Of a stretch of DNA of 64,000 nt, positions 10,505-57,001 are shown piece by piece. Source of the stretch: Dermacentor variabilis (taxonomy: Eukaryota > Arthropoda > Arachnida > Ixodida > Ixodidae); the NCBI RefSeq assembly GCF_050947875.1, contig NC_134568.1, forward strand, positions 201,491,043-201,555,042. Reading direction: 5' to 3'. Below the pieces are notes generated by a model. It saw only the letters and a list, made by a program, of their open reading frames with translations. It had not been told where the DNA came from and ran no database searches. The number at the start of each line of letters is the position of its first letter. Within the stretch, counting starts at the first letter, position 1. A program made the position numbers and the translations under genes.

Positions 10505-12669
10505 AAGTGACAAATGCTTAACCTTATTTCAAGCTGTACCAAACACATTATTGTGCTGTCGCTGTTTTTGCATCAAGTGCATGTATTTCCTTCTTCATTG
10601 TCATGAGGACTATGGTGGCAGCTTGGAGGAAAATATTTTACTTCACATGCAGGGATCAAGACCATGGCATTTGCTTCCACTGTTCAGCTATGGCAACCAA
10701 GACATCTATTATCTTATGTTTACTGCATTGCATCTTTTAATTCACGTGGCTGCTCAATTGCCTCATCATATACAGTGAGAATACTGTATATTCTATCTTA
10801 ATTATGTACGCATTTCTTCAGCTAATGGCAGTGAGCATTGCTTTTACCTGCAGAAAGCAGTAATTATCATTATAGAGCAACATGCAGGGGATGTGCCACA
10901 ACTCAAACATGTTTCATTCGTTCAAAGTGTTAAATTTGTCCTGTGAGAGAGGTATATCAATTTTAATATTAAACATCAACTTCCAGGTTCAATGCTGCTG
11001 CACAGAAAGTGTAAAGGCAGCCATTTGCAGAGATTATGGTACACATAAGGTCATTCCCAGAAGTTAAAATTAATTGGGGACCTTCCGATCCTTCAACCTT
11101 CTTGAAAAATTCTGGCGCTGTGACCAAGAGATTAGAATGGAACACTAGAACTTCTTAATTTACACTCAATAGTACCTCTCACATTTTATGGCAACACCAT
11201 CCATCACTATAATCTTTGTTACCCACACCCTCATCTAGCACCCAACTCTTTCACTGAGTAAATGACTGAGCCTGCAACCAGCCTCACACTTAGGTTTCTT
11301 GCAGACTTCAATTGCCTATTTTCAATTAATGCCAAAGGAAAAGCTCAATAATACAACCAAACATTATACATAATTACTGCTTTCGCTCTCTTGGTTCAGC
11401 TTTTGGGCATAACTGCTTAATTACATTTAACTTTGTCTTACAGCATTGTTTCCATTTCGTTTTATGTCAGCCTGCCAACACCACATATCACCACTCCAAG
11501 GATAATGCTCATGCCCATGGCTCTCACATGCTTTGAGATAAACTGCCATTCAGAGGTAAGCAAGGTACCACTGTAATATAACTGAAATGTTTTGGGGCAA
11601 GTGAAAAAATATATATTTAGTGTAACGCATTTGTCGAGTTCCAGTATGTCTTTATTTAGATTAAATAAAACAGTACAAGAACTGACATTTGTAATCATGG
11701 AACACTGCTCTCACTCTTAACACTAATACTCTCAATGCATCATGTAACTTTCACTTTGTTAGCTAAGATGTGAATCTGTCAAACTTTTTTTGTGTGGTCT
11801 GAATGCAATGCCATAAAAACCTACTGCTGCTTATCTTTTCATTCTTTTGCCATTTCTTGCAGAAAAGTTTGCATGCCAGCATCAGCAGACTTGATCACAG
11901 TATTGATCGGCACAAGCAACAAGCCTCACAGAAGGAAATCAAATACTTTGTTCTTCCTTGTTTCCTCCAAAACCCTGATACTGCATTAACGCTTAGCCGC
12001 ATCAAACACATTGCGGGTACCTGCTTAATAGCCTCTTCCCAGTTGCTCTAGTAAGGTTTCACACCATAAAACATTTCCATGTACTTAGGCATGTACAGTT
12101 CATATACAAAATTAAATGCTAGTCACTATTCCACATATCTTCACATAAAGTTTTTGTAACAGATTGATGTGCCTGTTATGTACACCATATTTTACAGGAT
12201 GTTCCCTAAAAGACAAGACAGAAATGGACGACAGCCCTCTAAGCGAAACAGGAATTGCAGGATGAGCAACCACACTCGAGAAAGCAGCGGCTGCCAAGCA
12301 GGCAACCAAACGCCTGCTTAGCCCCACCAACCAGAGAGTGAAAGAACAAGAACCAAGCAGAACAAGATGCAGAAGTAATGCCAAGCAGTAGTTCCCTCCA
12401 ACCCAGAGCAGTACTGCACAAGTTCCAGGATCACACCTTGCACTAAAGATAACAAAGTCTAGATACAGCAGTTAAGCAAGGTATGCGCACAATTGCGTTA
12501 AAATAAACGCAAGATGCAGTGTGTTCATGACCACCAGGTTTGTTGCCGAGAGCTTTGGCTGAATCTAGACATTGCAGCATTAAATGTGACACACAACTCA
12601 CTAGAGGGGGAAATTGGGGGACTACACAGGCAGGCATATCTTTACCTTTCACACAGAATATTCAACAAC
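10505..12669. other. AT-rich region without a recognised gene
   Basis: No conserved protein or repeat family was recognised on either strand. The region lies just beyond the likely TOX polyadenylation site and may include longer 3' UTR forms; other TTTATT hexamers (AATAAA on the minus strand) occur, for example near 11650. Confidence 0.5.
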
Positions 12670-13502
12670 AGGCTTTTTATTTTTATTAGTTTGAACACAG
12701 GAAATGGGATTTCATAAAACAACATCTTCATCAAACAAAAAACAATGCAGAAGCTAGGGCGGAAATGAAGGTAGGAAGCACAAGGAGGAAGCAAACAGGT
12801 GTCAGCAGCCTTATACAGGTAGCAGCAGTTACAGCAGGATAATAAGAGCCTTTGCACACGAGTATGAGCAGATAACAGCGATGGTGCAAGTGTCTCTCCA
12901 CGCACTTCCAATTGCCACTTCCAATTCTAGTTCATGCAGCACAGCTCTGTCTTGCTCTTCTCCTTGCAGCTATGCATGGGAGCACTGTCACACAGGTACC
13001 CAGGCTGCTGGCTAATGCTATAATGAAGCACACTTTTCTGTCCACAGTCTCTGCAGCACTGGGATGGCAGTCTCACTCGCTGCTTGCCACCTGGCCATCA
13101 ACTCGCGCACCAAGCTGTGTGTTGGTCGGGGAGCAGAGTGGCTGAACGGAGCAGGAGACCTTTCCCTCCAGTCAGCAGCAGGATGTAGCAGCAATGTGGA
13201 ATGCATTTACTAGGAGACCACTTTATACAAACATAGAACTATCAAATGTTTATACACACAGGAAACCACACACTAGTGTATCAGCCTTTCCCATGGCCAG
13301 ATTGCAACAAAGCATAACAAAACACAAAACAAGCAGCAGCACACACAAAAAAGAAAGTGCTGCCTGAAGCTGAGGAAACTTTAAAAAAAAAAAAAAAGGA
13401 TACCAGATGCCAAGACCTGGGTAAGAGTGGCCCTTTATCTCTCTTTTAAAAAAATAGGAGGCTGTCAAGCACAGTTATCTGGATCTGTGCCATGGGCCCA
13501 GT
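12670..13502 (-). other. TOX: Probable TOX 3' UTR
   Basis: Continuous with the terminal coding exon. It is AT-rich with no splice-like or coding signal, contains a run of T (on the minus strand) near 13382-13396 and ends at the tandem AATAAA. The extent is inferred from the poly(A) signals only. Confidence 0.5.
12676..12687 (-). terminator. TOX: Tandem poly(A) signals for the TOX gene
   Basis: TTTATTTTTATT on the plus strand gives two head-to-tail AATAAA hexamers on the minus strand, about 820 bases past the TOX stop codon. Canonical poly(A) signal, right strand, plausible distance. Whether this is the main site cannot be told without transcripts. Confidence 0.5.
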
Positions 13503-46468
<32,966 letters not shown>

Positions 46469-48465
46469 CTGCACAAGCACGAAATGAAACGTTGTTGCAG
46501 CGAGAACGCAAACGTGAACGGAACATGGAAACAACAAAAAACGTGAAGGGAATGACTTCACCTAATCAAGAGTAATAACCTTGAGGTCGCGTATTAATCG
46601 TCGAAAATAAACCCAACGACCCATTCAGACTAAGCTCAACGGCTACTTTATTAAATTGCTGAATGAAACGTAGCTATTTCAAGTGTAAATACAAGAGAGC
46701 ACAAGCACAGTGTTTTCCTGCGCAGAAATATCCTGAAATACTTCCATGCACATGAGTAGTATACCTTGATCATATATGTTTTGTCGCCATGCGCATACGC
46801 AGCCTTTGCGTGATGCCGCTGAAACAAAACAGGCAATAAACTGCATACGTGGTGACGCCGACAGGAGGAAATGAGGAGGCCGGCAGTTTTGCGCAATCAG
46901 CAGCGGTGAGCCGCCGTGATATATGACCCACGTTCGATGGCGAATAAAGCCGTTTCAATTATCTCCTCCATTTACACAAAGCAGCAGTTATATGCACGTG
47001 ACAGTGCTGGTCATTTTACGGCTCCAATTTGGCTACGAGCTACCGGACGCGCTTTGGCAACTCCCATTCTTTGGTAACTCCCATGAAGTCGGCCGTTCCA
47101 TGGCGGCCGTTCAGGCAAACACATTAGGCGGGAGAGATGGCGTTCTGCCCGCAGCGAACGGAAATCCTGCACGCTCAAGGGCGATGCCCGTTGCGCGTCA
47201 TTACAAACAGGTCTGGCTTCTAACATCGTATACATATTTATGCAGCCTCCGTTAGCTATACGATCCGTTTACGCGGCTAAAACTGAGCGCTCTTCGACTA
47301 CACCCACCCTGCCCTACATATTCACAATGGAGTATCAACGAAATTTGCGAAGCAAGCATGAAAGAACGCAAGGGCCAGGCAGAAATGCACGGGAGCTGCA
47401 GTGGCAAAAATTTGCCTAAGACTGCTATCTTCTTGCATTAAAGGTATGTCGGATTGAATATAACACGCTACTTATCCATCGCTTTCTTGCGCATATTGAA
47501 CTAGCTAATGGGGGCCGGTTTTAGAATGGCCACACGAGATGGCTGCGGAAACTGTTCACAGGTTTATTTCTTTATCGCTTTCTATTTCAAGGCGGGATGA
47601 CGGGGCGTGAAAGTACGTCATATTATTATAGAGTGTGCTTAGAAACAAGAGCTGATACAGGGAGCTACCCTACCCAGATTTCAGTGACGGAGTGGTACAT
47701 CACGGGAGTGATATCTCGTCGTCAAGTCTGTCACTTCATCCATTGTAGAACTATACACGCACACTGACTTGGGAGAGACCGGGCGCCAACCTGCTGCGCA
47801 TACATCCTCGACCTCTTGGTTGGGAGGGCAGGGAATTTAGAAAATACGCACTCGTATACGTCTAACTGTCAAAAAATGCAAGGAACAGCGGAACTAAATT
47901 ATAGCGTATCCGAGAAAGGCGGTAACGTCAGTTTTCAACTTATTTCCAAAGCACACAGAACCTCATAATTTACGCGAACAGAATCACTGCGCACCGTGTC
48001 CTTAGTGGAATATTGCAAGGATATAGACGAGATGAAGGGAAGGCGGTATTATACGACGGCCCTTTGGCGAGTGACGGCAGCACTTGTAGAACTCGCAAGC
48101 ATATGCGCGGTTCGCTATGTTAGCGGTGGCGGTAGCGGCGGCGACAGCCGCCAGTACAACGAGTAAGCGCACTTGCCTCCAGATGGCGCCATGCACGCAG
48201 TAGCTCGCCTTGATACTACGGCCGGCCGCCGCGGAGGTTGCGCGGAGGGAAAGAAAGGCCTTCGACTGCCTTTTCTGGGATCATAAAAACAATTTCTGCC
48301 GGCACAGCCAACGAAGCAATTCCGTTTCCATGGCGACCAGAAAGGGCCGTAAGTGAGGAGAAGAGATACAATCGCGTCCCTCTCTCCTACGACGATGAGA
48401 ACAGCCAGACCATCATTTACCCAACGAGGGAGATTCAAAAGAGAAGCAAGTGTGTGTGTGCGTGC

Positions 48466-48467
<2 letters not shown>

Positions 48468-48503
<36 letters not shown>
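48468..48503. repeat. (TA)n microsatellite
   Basis: About 18 uninterrupted TA units following a short (TG)n run. Confidence 0.95.
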
Positions 48504-48506
<3 letters not shown>

Positions 48507-49197
48507 CACGGCGACGAGGTGCGCCGGGAACCGCTCAGAAATGCAAAGAGGGCTGTTATTTATTCATGACGCTAACTTAACGATTCATTTTCGAAAGAGT
48601 ATTAAGCTAAACAGGAATCGGCGTCTCATTTCCCTCTGCTCGCTCATTCCTTGTATTCATGAAGTGCTGCATTCGCTCATAAAATAAATACGCTGGGGGG
48701 TGGGCGAATAGGGAAGAGGAGAGCGACATCAAAAATAATGTACAGCTCGCAACAACAAGCTCATTAAGAGAAATGAGAACCAGGCATAATATTAATCCCC
48801 CCCAAAATATCTCTGAATCGATTCGGCGAAAATATTTGGCGCATTTCCAGGAAATCCGCACGTTGAGAAATCTGCTTCCGTGAAGATTTAGAGAAAGAAG
48901 TAATTCGGCGAACACAAACGTACCAACCATCAGAAATGACGGCTCGCTGACACACGACAAAGCAAGAACAAAACATCTGCTACTGCGAAAGAGCGGCAGG
49001 CTCAGCCATGGCTCAAAGTAGAACGAGTCAGGTAGCTTAAAGAAGTTGCCTGGCAACGCATAGAAGTATACGCGAGTCCTGCTAGCTTTCCGCATGTTCC
49101 ACTCTTAACCTACGTGACGTGAACAGAAACGGCAGCTGCAAGGCCGCATGCCGAGACCGTTGCGTTGGTTGCATGTACGTCGTCGGCAGATGCGCGA

Positions 49198-49200
<3 letters not shown>

Positions 49201-49237
<37 letters not shown>
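49201..49237. repeat. (AT)n microsatellite
   Basis: About 18 uninterrupted AT units, 0.7 kb from the previous (TA)n tract. Confidence 0.95.
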
Positions 49238-49239
<2 letters not shown>

Positions 49240-51619
49240 GCCCATTCAACGTCACGAATGTGAATGTGCAGAACGGAATCGGATAGCATGTCCAGAAAAT
49301 ATGGTTGCGTAATTTGCGGGCGGATCGCGTAATGAGAGGATGTAGCAGTTTCGGTGTATTGGGCGCGGGTAAATGGGTCAGTTACGAAACAGTCGGTGGT
49401 GGCTCATAGCGACTCGCGCTACAAGAATAATTCCGGCGGCGGGCGGACAACGCCCGTCAGGGGGCAAATGAGCGCGCTTGTTGTCCCGTGCTCGTCAAGT
49501 TATTCCAACCGAGCACGAACGTGCCGTCAGCCTGTTGCTGCCATTACTGAACTGCGGCACAAGTCTAGAATATTTCCTCGAAAACCGGTGTCACGATTAC
49601 GTCACGACGGGGGCGAAATTAAAAAAAAGAAAAACGCCCGCATAATTTTTGATTTACCCAGGTGTCGAAAATTAAATAGGAGGCCCCGCACTACGGGGTG
49701 CCTTATAATGATATCGTTGTGTTGGCACGTAAAATGCCAGCATTTAATTAAATTCAATAACTCAAGTGGCGTGTTTATCGTTAAATTACGTTATGTCCGT
49801 TTCGCAGTGCAGCAAAAATGTAGAAAACTCTAACAAAGACAAACAGCGCTGCTAATACGTCCCTTCCCCCATTTTTTTTTCTTTCTGCCGTAGTCCAACA
49901 CCATCGCGCACGAAGGAAATCACAAACCGCGTTAGTCACCGTGCGTATCATTTGCTGCTTGGCCTTAGGAAGCTGCCTGACGATCATCTGCGGCAGGCGT
50001 TCAAGCGTATTTACTATCCGGGATGCGCAGCCTCAGCTATCCGCCGCCGGGCTTGGCTCGTCTCCCAACAGAGCCGGTGCGCTTTCCCTTAGTCGGCAAA
50101 CCGTTTTGTCTGAAACAGAAAGCCACGTCTTCCTCCAGTCATTTGCGAGCGAAAAGAAACAGCGGATTCTGTGTAGTCATTACAGACACAGAAATAATCA
50201 TGTTATCGAAATACCGTAACAAGACGGTAACTGGTAGCATCAATGCCTAGAAGGAGACGGGGGCACCCAATCTCCGGGGGCACCCAATCGACTGCCCCTG
50301 TAGATACTCTGGCAGTGAAGAGCAAGTGACCGTTGCCTAGCTCCTCCCGTCGTCTTTATGTCCCTCCTAATCCTACACATACAAAAATTAAGCTAAACAC
50401 ACTATGCCTGCTTACATTTAACTGGTATTTGTGATCATGCGGAGCACCGGTTCGTTCATTACGTCGAACAACCCGCACTCGGTTCAAAAGTTGCTGCCAG
50501 AGGTCATGTTACGTTAAAGAGATTACTTCTTATTTTCAAGCCCCCCTCCCCCCCACCCTCAAACGAAAAGAAAAAATATGTTTAATTGAACCAGGACATA
50601 TAACGCTCGGGTAACTAATTTATTCCAAGCGTCTGTAAGTATTAAGGAAGAACCGCTGCAAGCCTACGAAGTACGCATTTTTCGGGGGAAGGTTAAATGA
50701 GAGAGAGGGGGGAGGGGGAGTGGGAGGGGAGAGAGAAGGGGAGACAACCGTCATTCTACACGCAAGACTTATCGTAGCTGTAAGTGAGAAACTTGAGCGG
50801 ACCTGGTTTCCCGAGCTCGCCTGCTGTGACGATTTATTTCCTACACCGTCTACAGCACACAACGGCGCTGAAGCAGGTGATCATCTGGGGCAGGCAACCG
50901 TAGAAAATGACCATCGGCAGAAAAGCAGCGCACAATGAAACTGGATTTCAGAAGAATGCGAGGACTGAAGAGGCAATTTCAAATTGCTTCCTCCGCATCA
51001 CCTACGCCAGCAGTTGGCCAAAATGACCGAGAAAGCGCCACGCACTGATGACGTGGGATGCCTGTAGCTGAATAGTCTCGCCTGTATTTTGCTCCTAGGA
51101 CATATCCTTCGAACGCGAGCTCACACTGCGTTATAGGAAGTTGGCAGCACAACGCACACGGGGGCAGGAACCTAGCTGGACTGTCTCCAGAAAGATCCGC
51201 TTGTTCAAAACTTTACCAGGCAAAACTGTTGTCATTAACACAGCTGAGAATTATATTGTGCCTCTATACGGCGGCAGCTGGCAATCGACGCCAGCGTTGC
51301 ATACGAATGATTTCGTCAAGCGTGGAACTAGCGGTCTTGGTAGCAATGCACAGAAACACGCCGATATTGAAATGGCCAAGCCAGGCTCGGTTATAAGCTA
51401 GTTAGCATCTCTCTCTCTTTCTCTAGATCACCGCATGGTGTCACCTCCTCAACCTTATTAAGGTTTTTGACAAACCGTGGGCGAGCGTGCAAAGCTCCAA
51501 AGAGCCATGTAAAGTGTCAGCCACAGCGGCAGGTGATTTGGAAACACTCCTTCGATTTTCTGAACTTGTGCACACGCCTACAAATGGTGGTTAGTTATTA
51601 TATACTGATAAAATTACCA

Positions 51620-51623
<4 letters not shown>

Positions 51624-51692
<69 letters not shown>
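51624..51692. repeat. (GA)n microsatellite
   Basis: About 34 uninterrupted GA units. On the minus strand this is a long pyrimidine tract (GAGA-factor-like by sequence). Confidence 0.95.
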
Positions 51693-51695
<3 letters not shown>

Positions 51696-51732
51696 AATGT
51701 ATGTCGAAAGTTTCTTTTCTGTACTTATATAG

Positions 51733-51860
51733 GCAAACTTGGATAACATTTAGCCTCAGCCGACAAGGACAAAAGAGGGTTGAGACACTACGATGCGCTA
51801 TAGTGTCTACGTCTCCCTTTTGTCCTTGTTTGCTGGCGGTAAAATGTTATCCAAGTTCGC
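51733..51860. repeat. Imperfect hairpin, ~60-bp arms
   Basis: The left arm GCAAACTTGGATAACATTTA...ACAAGGACAAAAG...AGACACTA pairs with the complement of the right arm (GCGAACTTGGATAACATTTT...ACAAGGACAAAAG...AGACACTATA). A very short loop (around CGATGCGC) separates them. It directly follows the (GA)n tract. Probably a small fold-back repeat; no target duplication identified. Confidence 0.8.
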
Positions 51861-53234
51861 ACACCAACAGGCCCAACACGCAGCATCTATATAGGCAACT
51901 TACACCACACTATGTGATACGTAAACAACAGCGAAAGATTTCAGTATTGTGATAATGCATGCACGCACTCTAGGGTATTATTTATTTGACCGAACCAGTC
52001 AGCCGCACTGCAAACGGGGTGGGTGAATCCGTGTGCTATCTTAAGCTAAAACCCCTGTAGATCCCGCAGAATGGACACAGCGACAGCGAATATTACAAGG
52101 GCCATTACACCACATATTTGGTAAGCAGAATACACGGCAGTGTGCAGGGGCACACGTTGAGGATTTCTCCAACACCAAGGATCGAGCGGCTCGCAGTCTG
52201 GAGAGGAAACACGATAAGACAGCCGGGCGAGCTGGATACAATGAGTGCGGCGTCAAGTATGCCTGGGCTGCCCGGCTGTGTTGGTGCGATCTTCGAGTGC
52301 AGCTGCTGAAGTAACCATCAAGCTTCTAAACACGCGGGGAAAAAGAAAACACACAGACAGCGAGATACAGGCCAACTATAAAAGCGCACCGGATGATTTC
52401 CAGCATAATTTGTTCCCTATAGCGAAAAATGCGCGCATCCTCGCGCGCTTTCTTTCACCCGACAAGTCGCACTCACGATAAATCGCGAAACGCCGCTGCT
52501 TTGCCCGAGCGAGAGAGTTGTGCTGTATAAGTCTGCTTGGGCACATCTGGCATGCAAACGGCATCCCGACCACCTAGTGACCGCAACTACACGCTGTCAA
52601 TCACCTTTGCATAATGACGATGAAGTGGCGGCCATACCCTTCGAAGCGGACGTGAAAAAACACCCACCACGGTGGCCTGGCGCGAGCGCATCGCTGGCGC
52701 AGGGGTAGCAGAGGGTGGACACAGCCCCTGCGCTCCTATTGCCACGGCAATGTGGCGCTATTCGGGACCTCGCGAGCGCCCAGGCAACACGAGGAGAAAG
52801 GCGCTCTTGCTAAAAAGTGCACTTCTGCCAGACATTTCCGCACTGAGTATCGATATAGGCTGGTAACTGAGCCTTGTTCCCGGATTCCATTTAAAGTAAG
52901 TAGTCACATTTCCATGCCTCGATAAGAGCTCATCGTGACGAGGCAGCTTGTGTATCGATAACAGTGCGGGTACGGACAATCCAGCAAGAAGCCCATCCCG
53001 CTGTTTTAGCCAACGCAGTACGCTAAGCCCTTAATCCATCTTCTCCGCTAACCTTCACTACCAGCCGAGCGTCGTTTGTACGCGATGGCGATAGAGTGCC
53101 CCCAGCAGCAGCGACGCTCGAGTATCGGGCGTCTCTGCTCGTGCAGCGTCTCTCTTCTGTCCAGGTAACGCCCACTTGAGCCTCGGGGCGGCTTTAGGAG
53201 CAGACTTTGTGTTTTATAAGTACAACTTGCGCGC

Positions 53235-53254
53235 AAAACCGGTTAACCGGTTTT
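53235..53254. promoter_or_regulatory. Double AACCGGTT palindrome (Grainyhead-like sites)
   Basis: AAAACCGGTTAACCGGTTTT is a perfect 20-bp palindrome made of two abutting AACCGGTT octamers (53237-53244 and 53245-53252). AACCGGTT is the known core of Grainyhead/CP2 binding sites. Occupancy and target gene are inference; the nearest identified gene is TOX, downstream on the minus strand. Confidence 0.35.
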
Positions 53255-54540
53255 AAATGGGTTAACAGGTAGGAAACGCAAGGCCGCGCATAAATTTCTC
53301 TCCCAGCATAAAATAGGCCGGCGGCATTCTTGCCGAACACGATATTTTCTTTCGATTTCTCGATCTCTCTCTTCCCATATACATGAAGCTTTTTCTTCTC
53401 TCTCTCTCTCTTTCTCTCTTCTTTCGATAGCTTCTTATTTAATTTTATTTTTTCCACACAGACTTTCAGCAAACCAGGCCGTACGGCTCTGGGACCCTCT
53501 TTATATCTAGGACTTGAATAAATCTCTGCTGGAGTTATCTGCGCAACACAAACGCAACCACGGCAGCTCTCAGAAGTGCTAGACCCCACTTACAAAACAT
53601 CCCTCGTCTGTATTATTAAAAGGCAAAGCCTTTGGTCAGAATTGCGCGTAGATACGTGAGAATAAATGTGCCGCATAACTAGCAACTCGCCCCACCTTTT
53701 TTCTCTCTCTCTCTCTCTTACTTTGTTATCATATGCTATTTGACTCTTCTCCTTCCATCAAAATCACTATATATAGATTGGTTCTCTATTACGCACATAT
53801 CCCGGTGCGTCAGCATGACTCATTGCTAGCATACAGGCAGCTGCGTGCCTGCAGCCTCCGGCTCCTAGCACCTTATCCCTCTTCGCGCAGCTCACTTCAT
53901 GGTGGACAACCCCCCCCCCCCCCTCTTCCCTCCTGCTCTACGCCTGAAGTGCAGCCCACTCTATTCACAAAACACAAAATTCTGGAAATGGGTAAACCGA
54001 GTATAGCAAATACCTGTGTGTGTGTGTTCCTGCCTTTTCGAGGAGCGAAGTGCAACTGACGGCGCGCGTGCGTGCGCGCGTGCGTGCGCGCGTGCACGTG
54101 TGTGTGTGTGTGATAGGAAGACAGGGGAGCGTGATGCGGTCCCGCTTGTTCGTGAGCCAAAGTAATTCTGCAACACATCTGAAGTGCGTGCGCGACAGCA
54201 AGAAAAAGGATCGCAGATATGGTAAGTCTAATTCCGCAGCGATGTGACAAAAAGAAAGCGTGACGCAGCTGGATCACGGATCTCTTCCGGCGCAGCATCA
54301 AGAATTCGAAGAGTTGCAAGCGACATATTGTTCGTTATGTTTACAGGAAAAAATTCGGAGGGCTCCAACGAACTAAATTTAAAGAAGAGAGAGAGAAGAA
54401 AAAAGAACACCACGGGCTGCTTAATGCCCTTTTATAAGTCACTTTGATAAGTCAGGGGGTGGCGGGTTAGTCAAGCTGCTAAAATGCAGCATTTCTCTCG
54501 CTATCCTCGCCATTTAGGTAAATCTTGCTTATGTACTGGG

Positions 54541-54694
54541 GAGGTATTCTGTAGGAGCCCACCTAGTGGACTGCCCATTTCGGCCGCTGCTGATTGGCTG
54601 GGGTCGCCCGTCTCCTCCTCGCTCGTACAGCTGCAGCCAATCAGCAGCGGCCGAAATGGACAGCCCACTAGGTGGACTATTACAGAATACGCCC
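54541..54694. repeat. Fold-back repeat, ~60-bp arms
   Basis: The left arm 54541-54600 (GTATTCTGTAGGAGCCCACC...TTTCGGCCGCTGCTGATTGG) and right arm 54634-54694 are close inverted copies around a 33-base spacer. The inner 28 bases are nearly perfect and the outer parts differ by a few substitutions. The palindromic form suggests a small MITE. Confidence 0.85.
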
Positions 54695-57001
54695 CCCCCC
54701 TCCCTTATGTGCCGATATGGTAAAATAAAGCAATCTCAAATCACAATTAAAATGAGTGCGGAGCAGCAATCGAAACGCGAAAGGAAAGAGAGAGACAGCT
54801 GCTGTCACTGTCACAGCGGTTGCTCACTGTCGTCACAAACATTATTCCCCCCGAGATGCGTGCTGGGCATCTCAATCAAGCCTATTCGATCACTATAGTA
54901 CGTATAATCCACCGAGTTCAACTGACGTGAACTGCCCATACACGCACGCCAAGCAACACTGAACGATAGTTCAGCTTTCTCGTAGTTTCTTCAACGCCCG
55001 ATTCCACAAACAGCAGAACTTGTGGGGCATCCTCGCTGGGCGGAAGACCTTTTCTCAGGCTCATCCGTGAGACCAGTGTCTGATCGCCTGGGGAGGAAGC
55101 ACGGCTCGAGGTTACGGCGCACTCATCGGGCAAGGGTCCAGACCCTTTCGCCGCCACCACTAGCGCGGACTACCAAACTCATAGTGAGGCAATTTCCAGA
55201 AGACAGATACCGTATCCCGGCATAAATGACAAGGCCGCGGTGCTCCGCATTGCGCGTCATGGGGCATTCCGGGACGGTCGTTCAACTCTGTGGCTGCCAG
55301 GAAGCAATCTGCCTCTTATCTGACCGATCCAACAGCCTCCCCCCCCCCTCCCCCACCCACACACAACAGAGAAACGGCCCTGCAGCCGGGAAACACACAA
55401 AAGGAAGGACCTCGAAATAACGTCGTTTCTTCTCCCCGGTTTTACGCCGCCGGTCGGTTTGACTTTTGTGCGCACGCCCTGAAAGAGGGAGGCCGTCCGC
55501 TCAATGGGTGCAGCGACGTCGTCATCTTTTGCTGCTGTTCTCTGCAAAGGATGAACGCGGAACACACACACCGTCGCAGAGAGACACAAAATAAGATGAG
55601 GGGGGGGGGGAGAATACGCCGCTAGTGTATCCATCCGTACTACCACTTTTACCGACAGCTTACACGGGTGGTTGGCGTCAACTACAACACTAGCCATGCA
55701 GAAGTAAATAACTGCGGCGTCATTAGGAGGAATGGCAGGCTGCATAAGTTGCGGGGCAAGCTATTTTAATGCATTCGTTCTGTCCGTACGTACCACTGTG
55801 GTCACGGCTTTCATCTGCCATTTAAGCAGCTGTAGCCGCGTCTACAGTTAAGGTGGCGTAACCACCACGCTTTTTTCCGTTACGAGAAGGCGCCAATGTT
55901 TCAGTGCTTTACCAACTTTCGGGCTAGCGATAGCCACTGGGTAGACGGTAAAGAACCATTTCCCTGCGTCAACCACGTACGGCTTCATCGCTGAAAACCA
56001 TACGCACTGTGTCTGGCCCGCACGCGCTCGCTCGTTCAACACAAATACATGCGGTCGCTCACAATGGGTAGCTGGAAGGGTGACCATAGTTTTGACGTTC
56101 CTTTTAAGCAACTCTAATCGCTGTGGTATTGAAAGCACAGCGCGTGTTGTTTTGGGCGTATGAGGTAGCTCTGCTTGAGGCAGCTGCCACGACGACGACG
56201 TTTTTCGCTAGGGAGAGAGGGGGGGAGGGGGGGGGGGGTCTGCTTGGTTCTAGTTACTCTGCTGCGTTTAAGTGTGGTCAGGCTTAGGCGCACTACAGAT
56301 ACCTAAAATTTTGCTTAACAGACTGTGACAAAATATTTTTAACGCCCAATTATTTCGACAAACATGACTCACAACATCGCGCTACTAAATTGTTCAACCG
56401 TGCATCCTCATCAAAACGTGAATCACACGGGCATCCGTGGCGCCGAAAGAAGAGTCAAACTTGCGAACCAACTAGCGCCAACTAGCAAAAAAAAGAAAAG
56501 GCCTTATCCCCTCTCAACTTTCCGTTTTCTAAACTACACCGGTAGCAGTCCGCCATTGCGACGCCCCGTTGAGAAGCTACACGAGAAATCAGCGGAACCG
56601 TCCGCGCCGAAGCGTGCCGCGACGGACCTACACTGCGAGAGCGGCTCACGAGGTGGCGCGATTCCATCGCGAGGGGGTCGCCATCTGGCCGCCGCCACGT
56701 GCTCCGGCAGGAACAGGTCCCGGCGGCAACGAAGTGGGTCGGCGGCAGCTGCCGCACTCTAATCGCTCGCCATGATCCAATTAACTGTCACTGGGCAGTG
56801 GCCAGCCTGGCATGATCGATGCTGGCATCGCGCCAGATCCCGGTTACGCTGCCACATTGCGCTGTACGTATAGTTTCACCGCTTTCACCAACGAGCCAAG
56901 TGTTAAGTTGACACTTGGCGGGGCATGCAAAGGAGACATCTGATTTGATGATGGCGTCAAGTACCGGGAGCTATGACCGAGTCACTTGAGGCAAAATTTA
57001 A

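Larger units (their letters stand above)
46469..57001. other. TOX first intron or upstream region, proximal part
   Basis: No exon recognised. Contains (TA)n at 48468-48503 and 49201-49237, (GA)n at 51624-51692, fold-backs at 51733-51860 and 54541-54694, a Grainyhead-like palindrome at 53235-53254, CT-rich runs near 53396 and 53702, and poly-C or poly-G runs (53910, 55337, 55599, 56219). An open frame on the minus strand at 55848-56138 has no recognisable domain. If TOX starts beyond 64000, all of this is intronic. Confidence 0.5.

Noticed and set aside
12112..12384. Hydrophobic minus-strand 90-codon frame
   Set aside because: Lies beyond the likely TOX poly(A) site with no supporting signals; probably chance.
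46651..46896. Candidate upstream TOX exon (minus strand, donor-like AAG/GTATAC near 46765)
   Set aside because: The peptide has no TOX-like sequence and no clear acceptor or start context.
55848..56138. 96-codon minus-strand frame
   Set aside because: No recognisable domain and no splice context.
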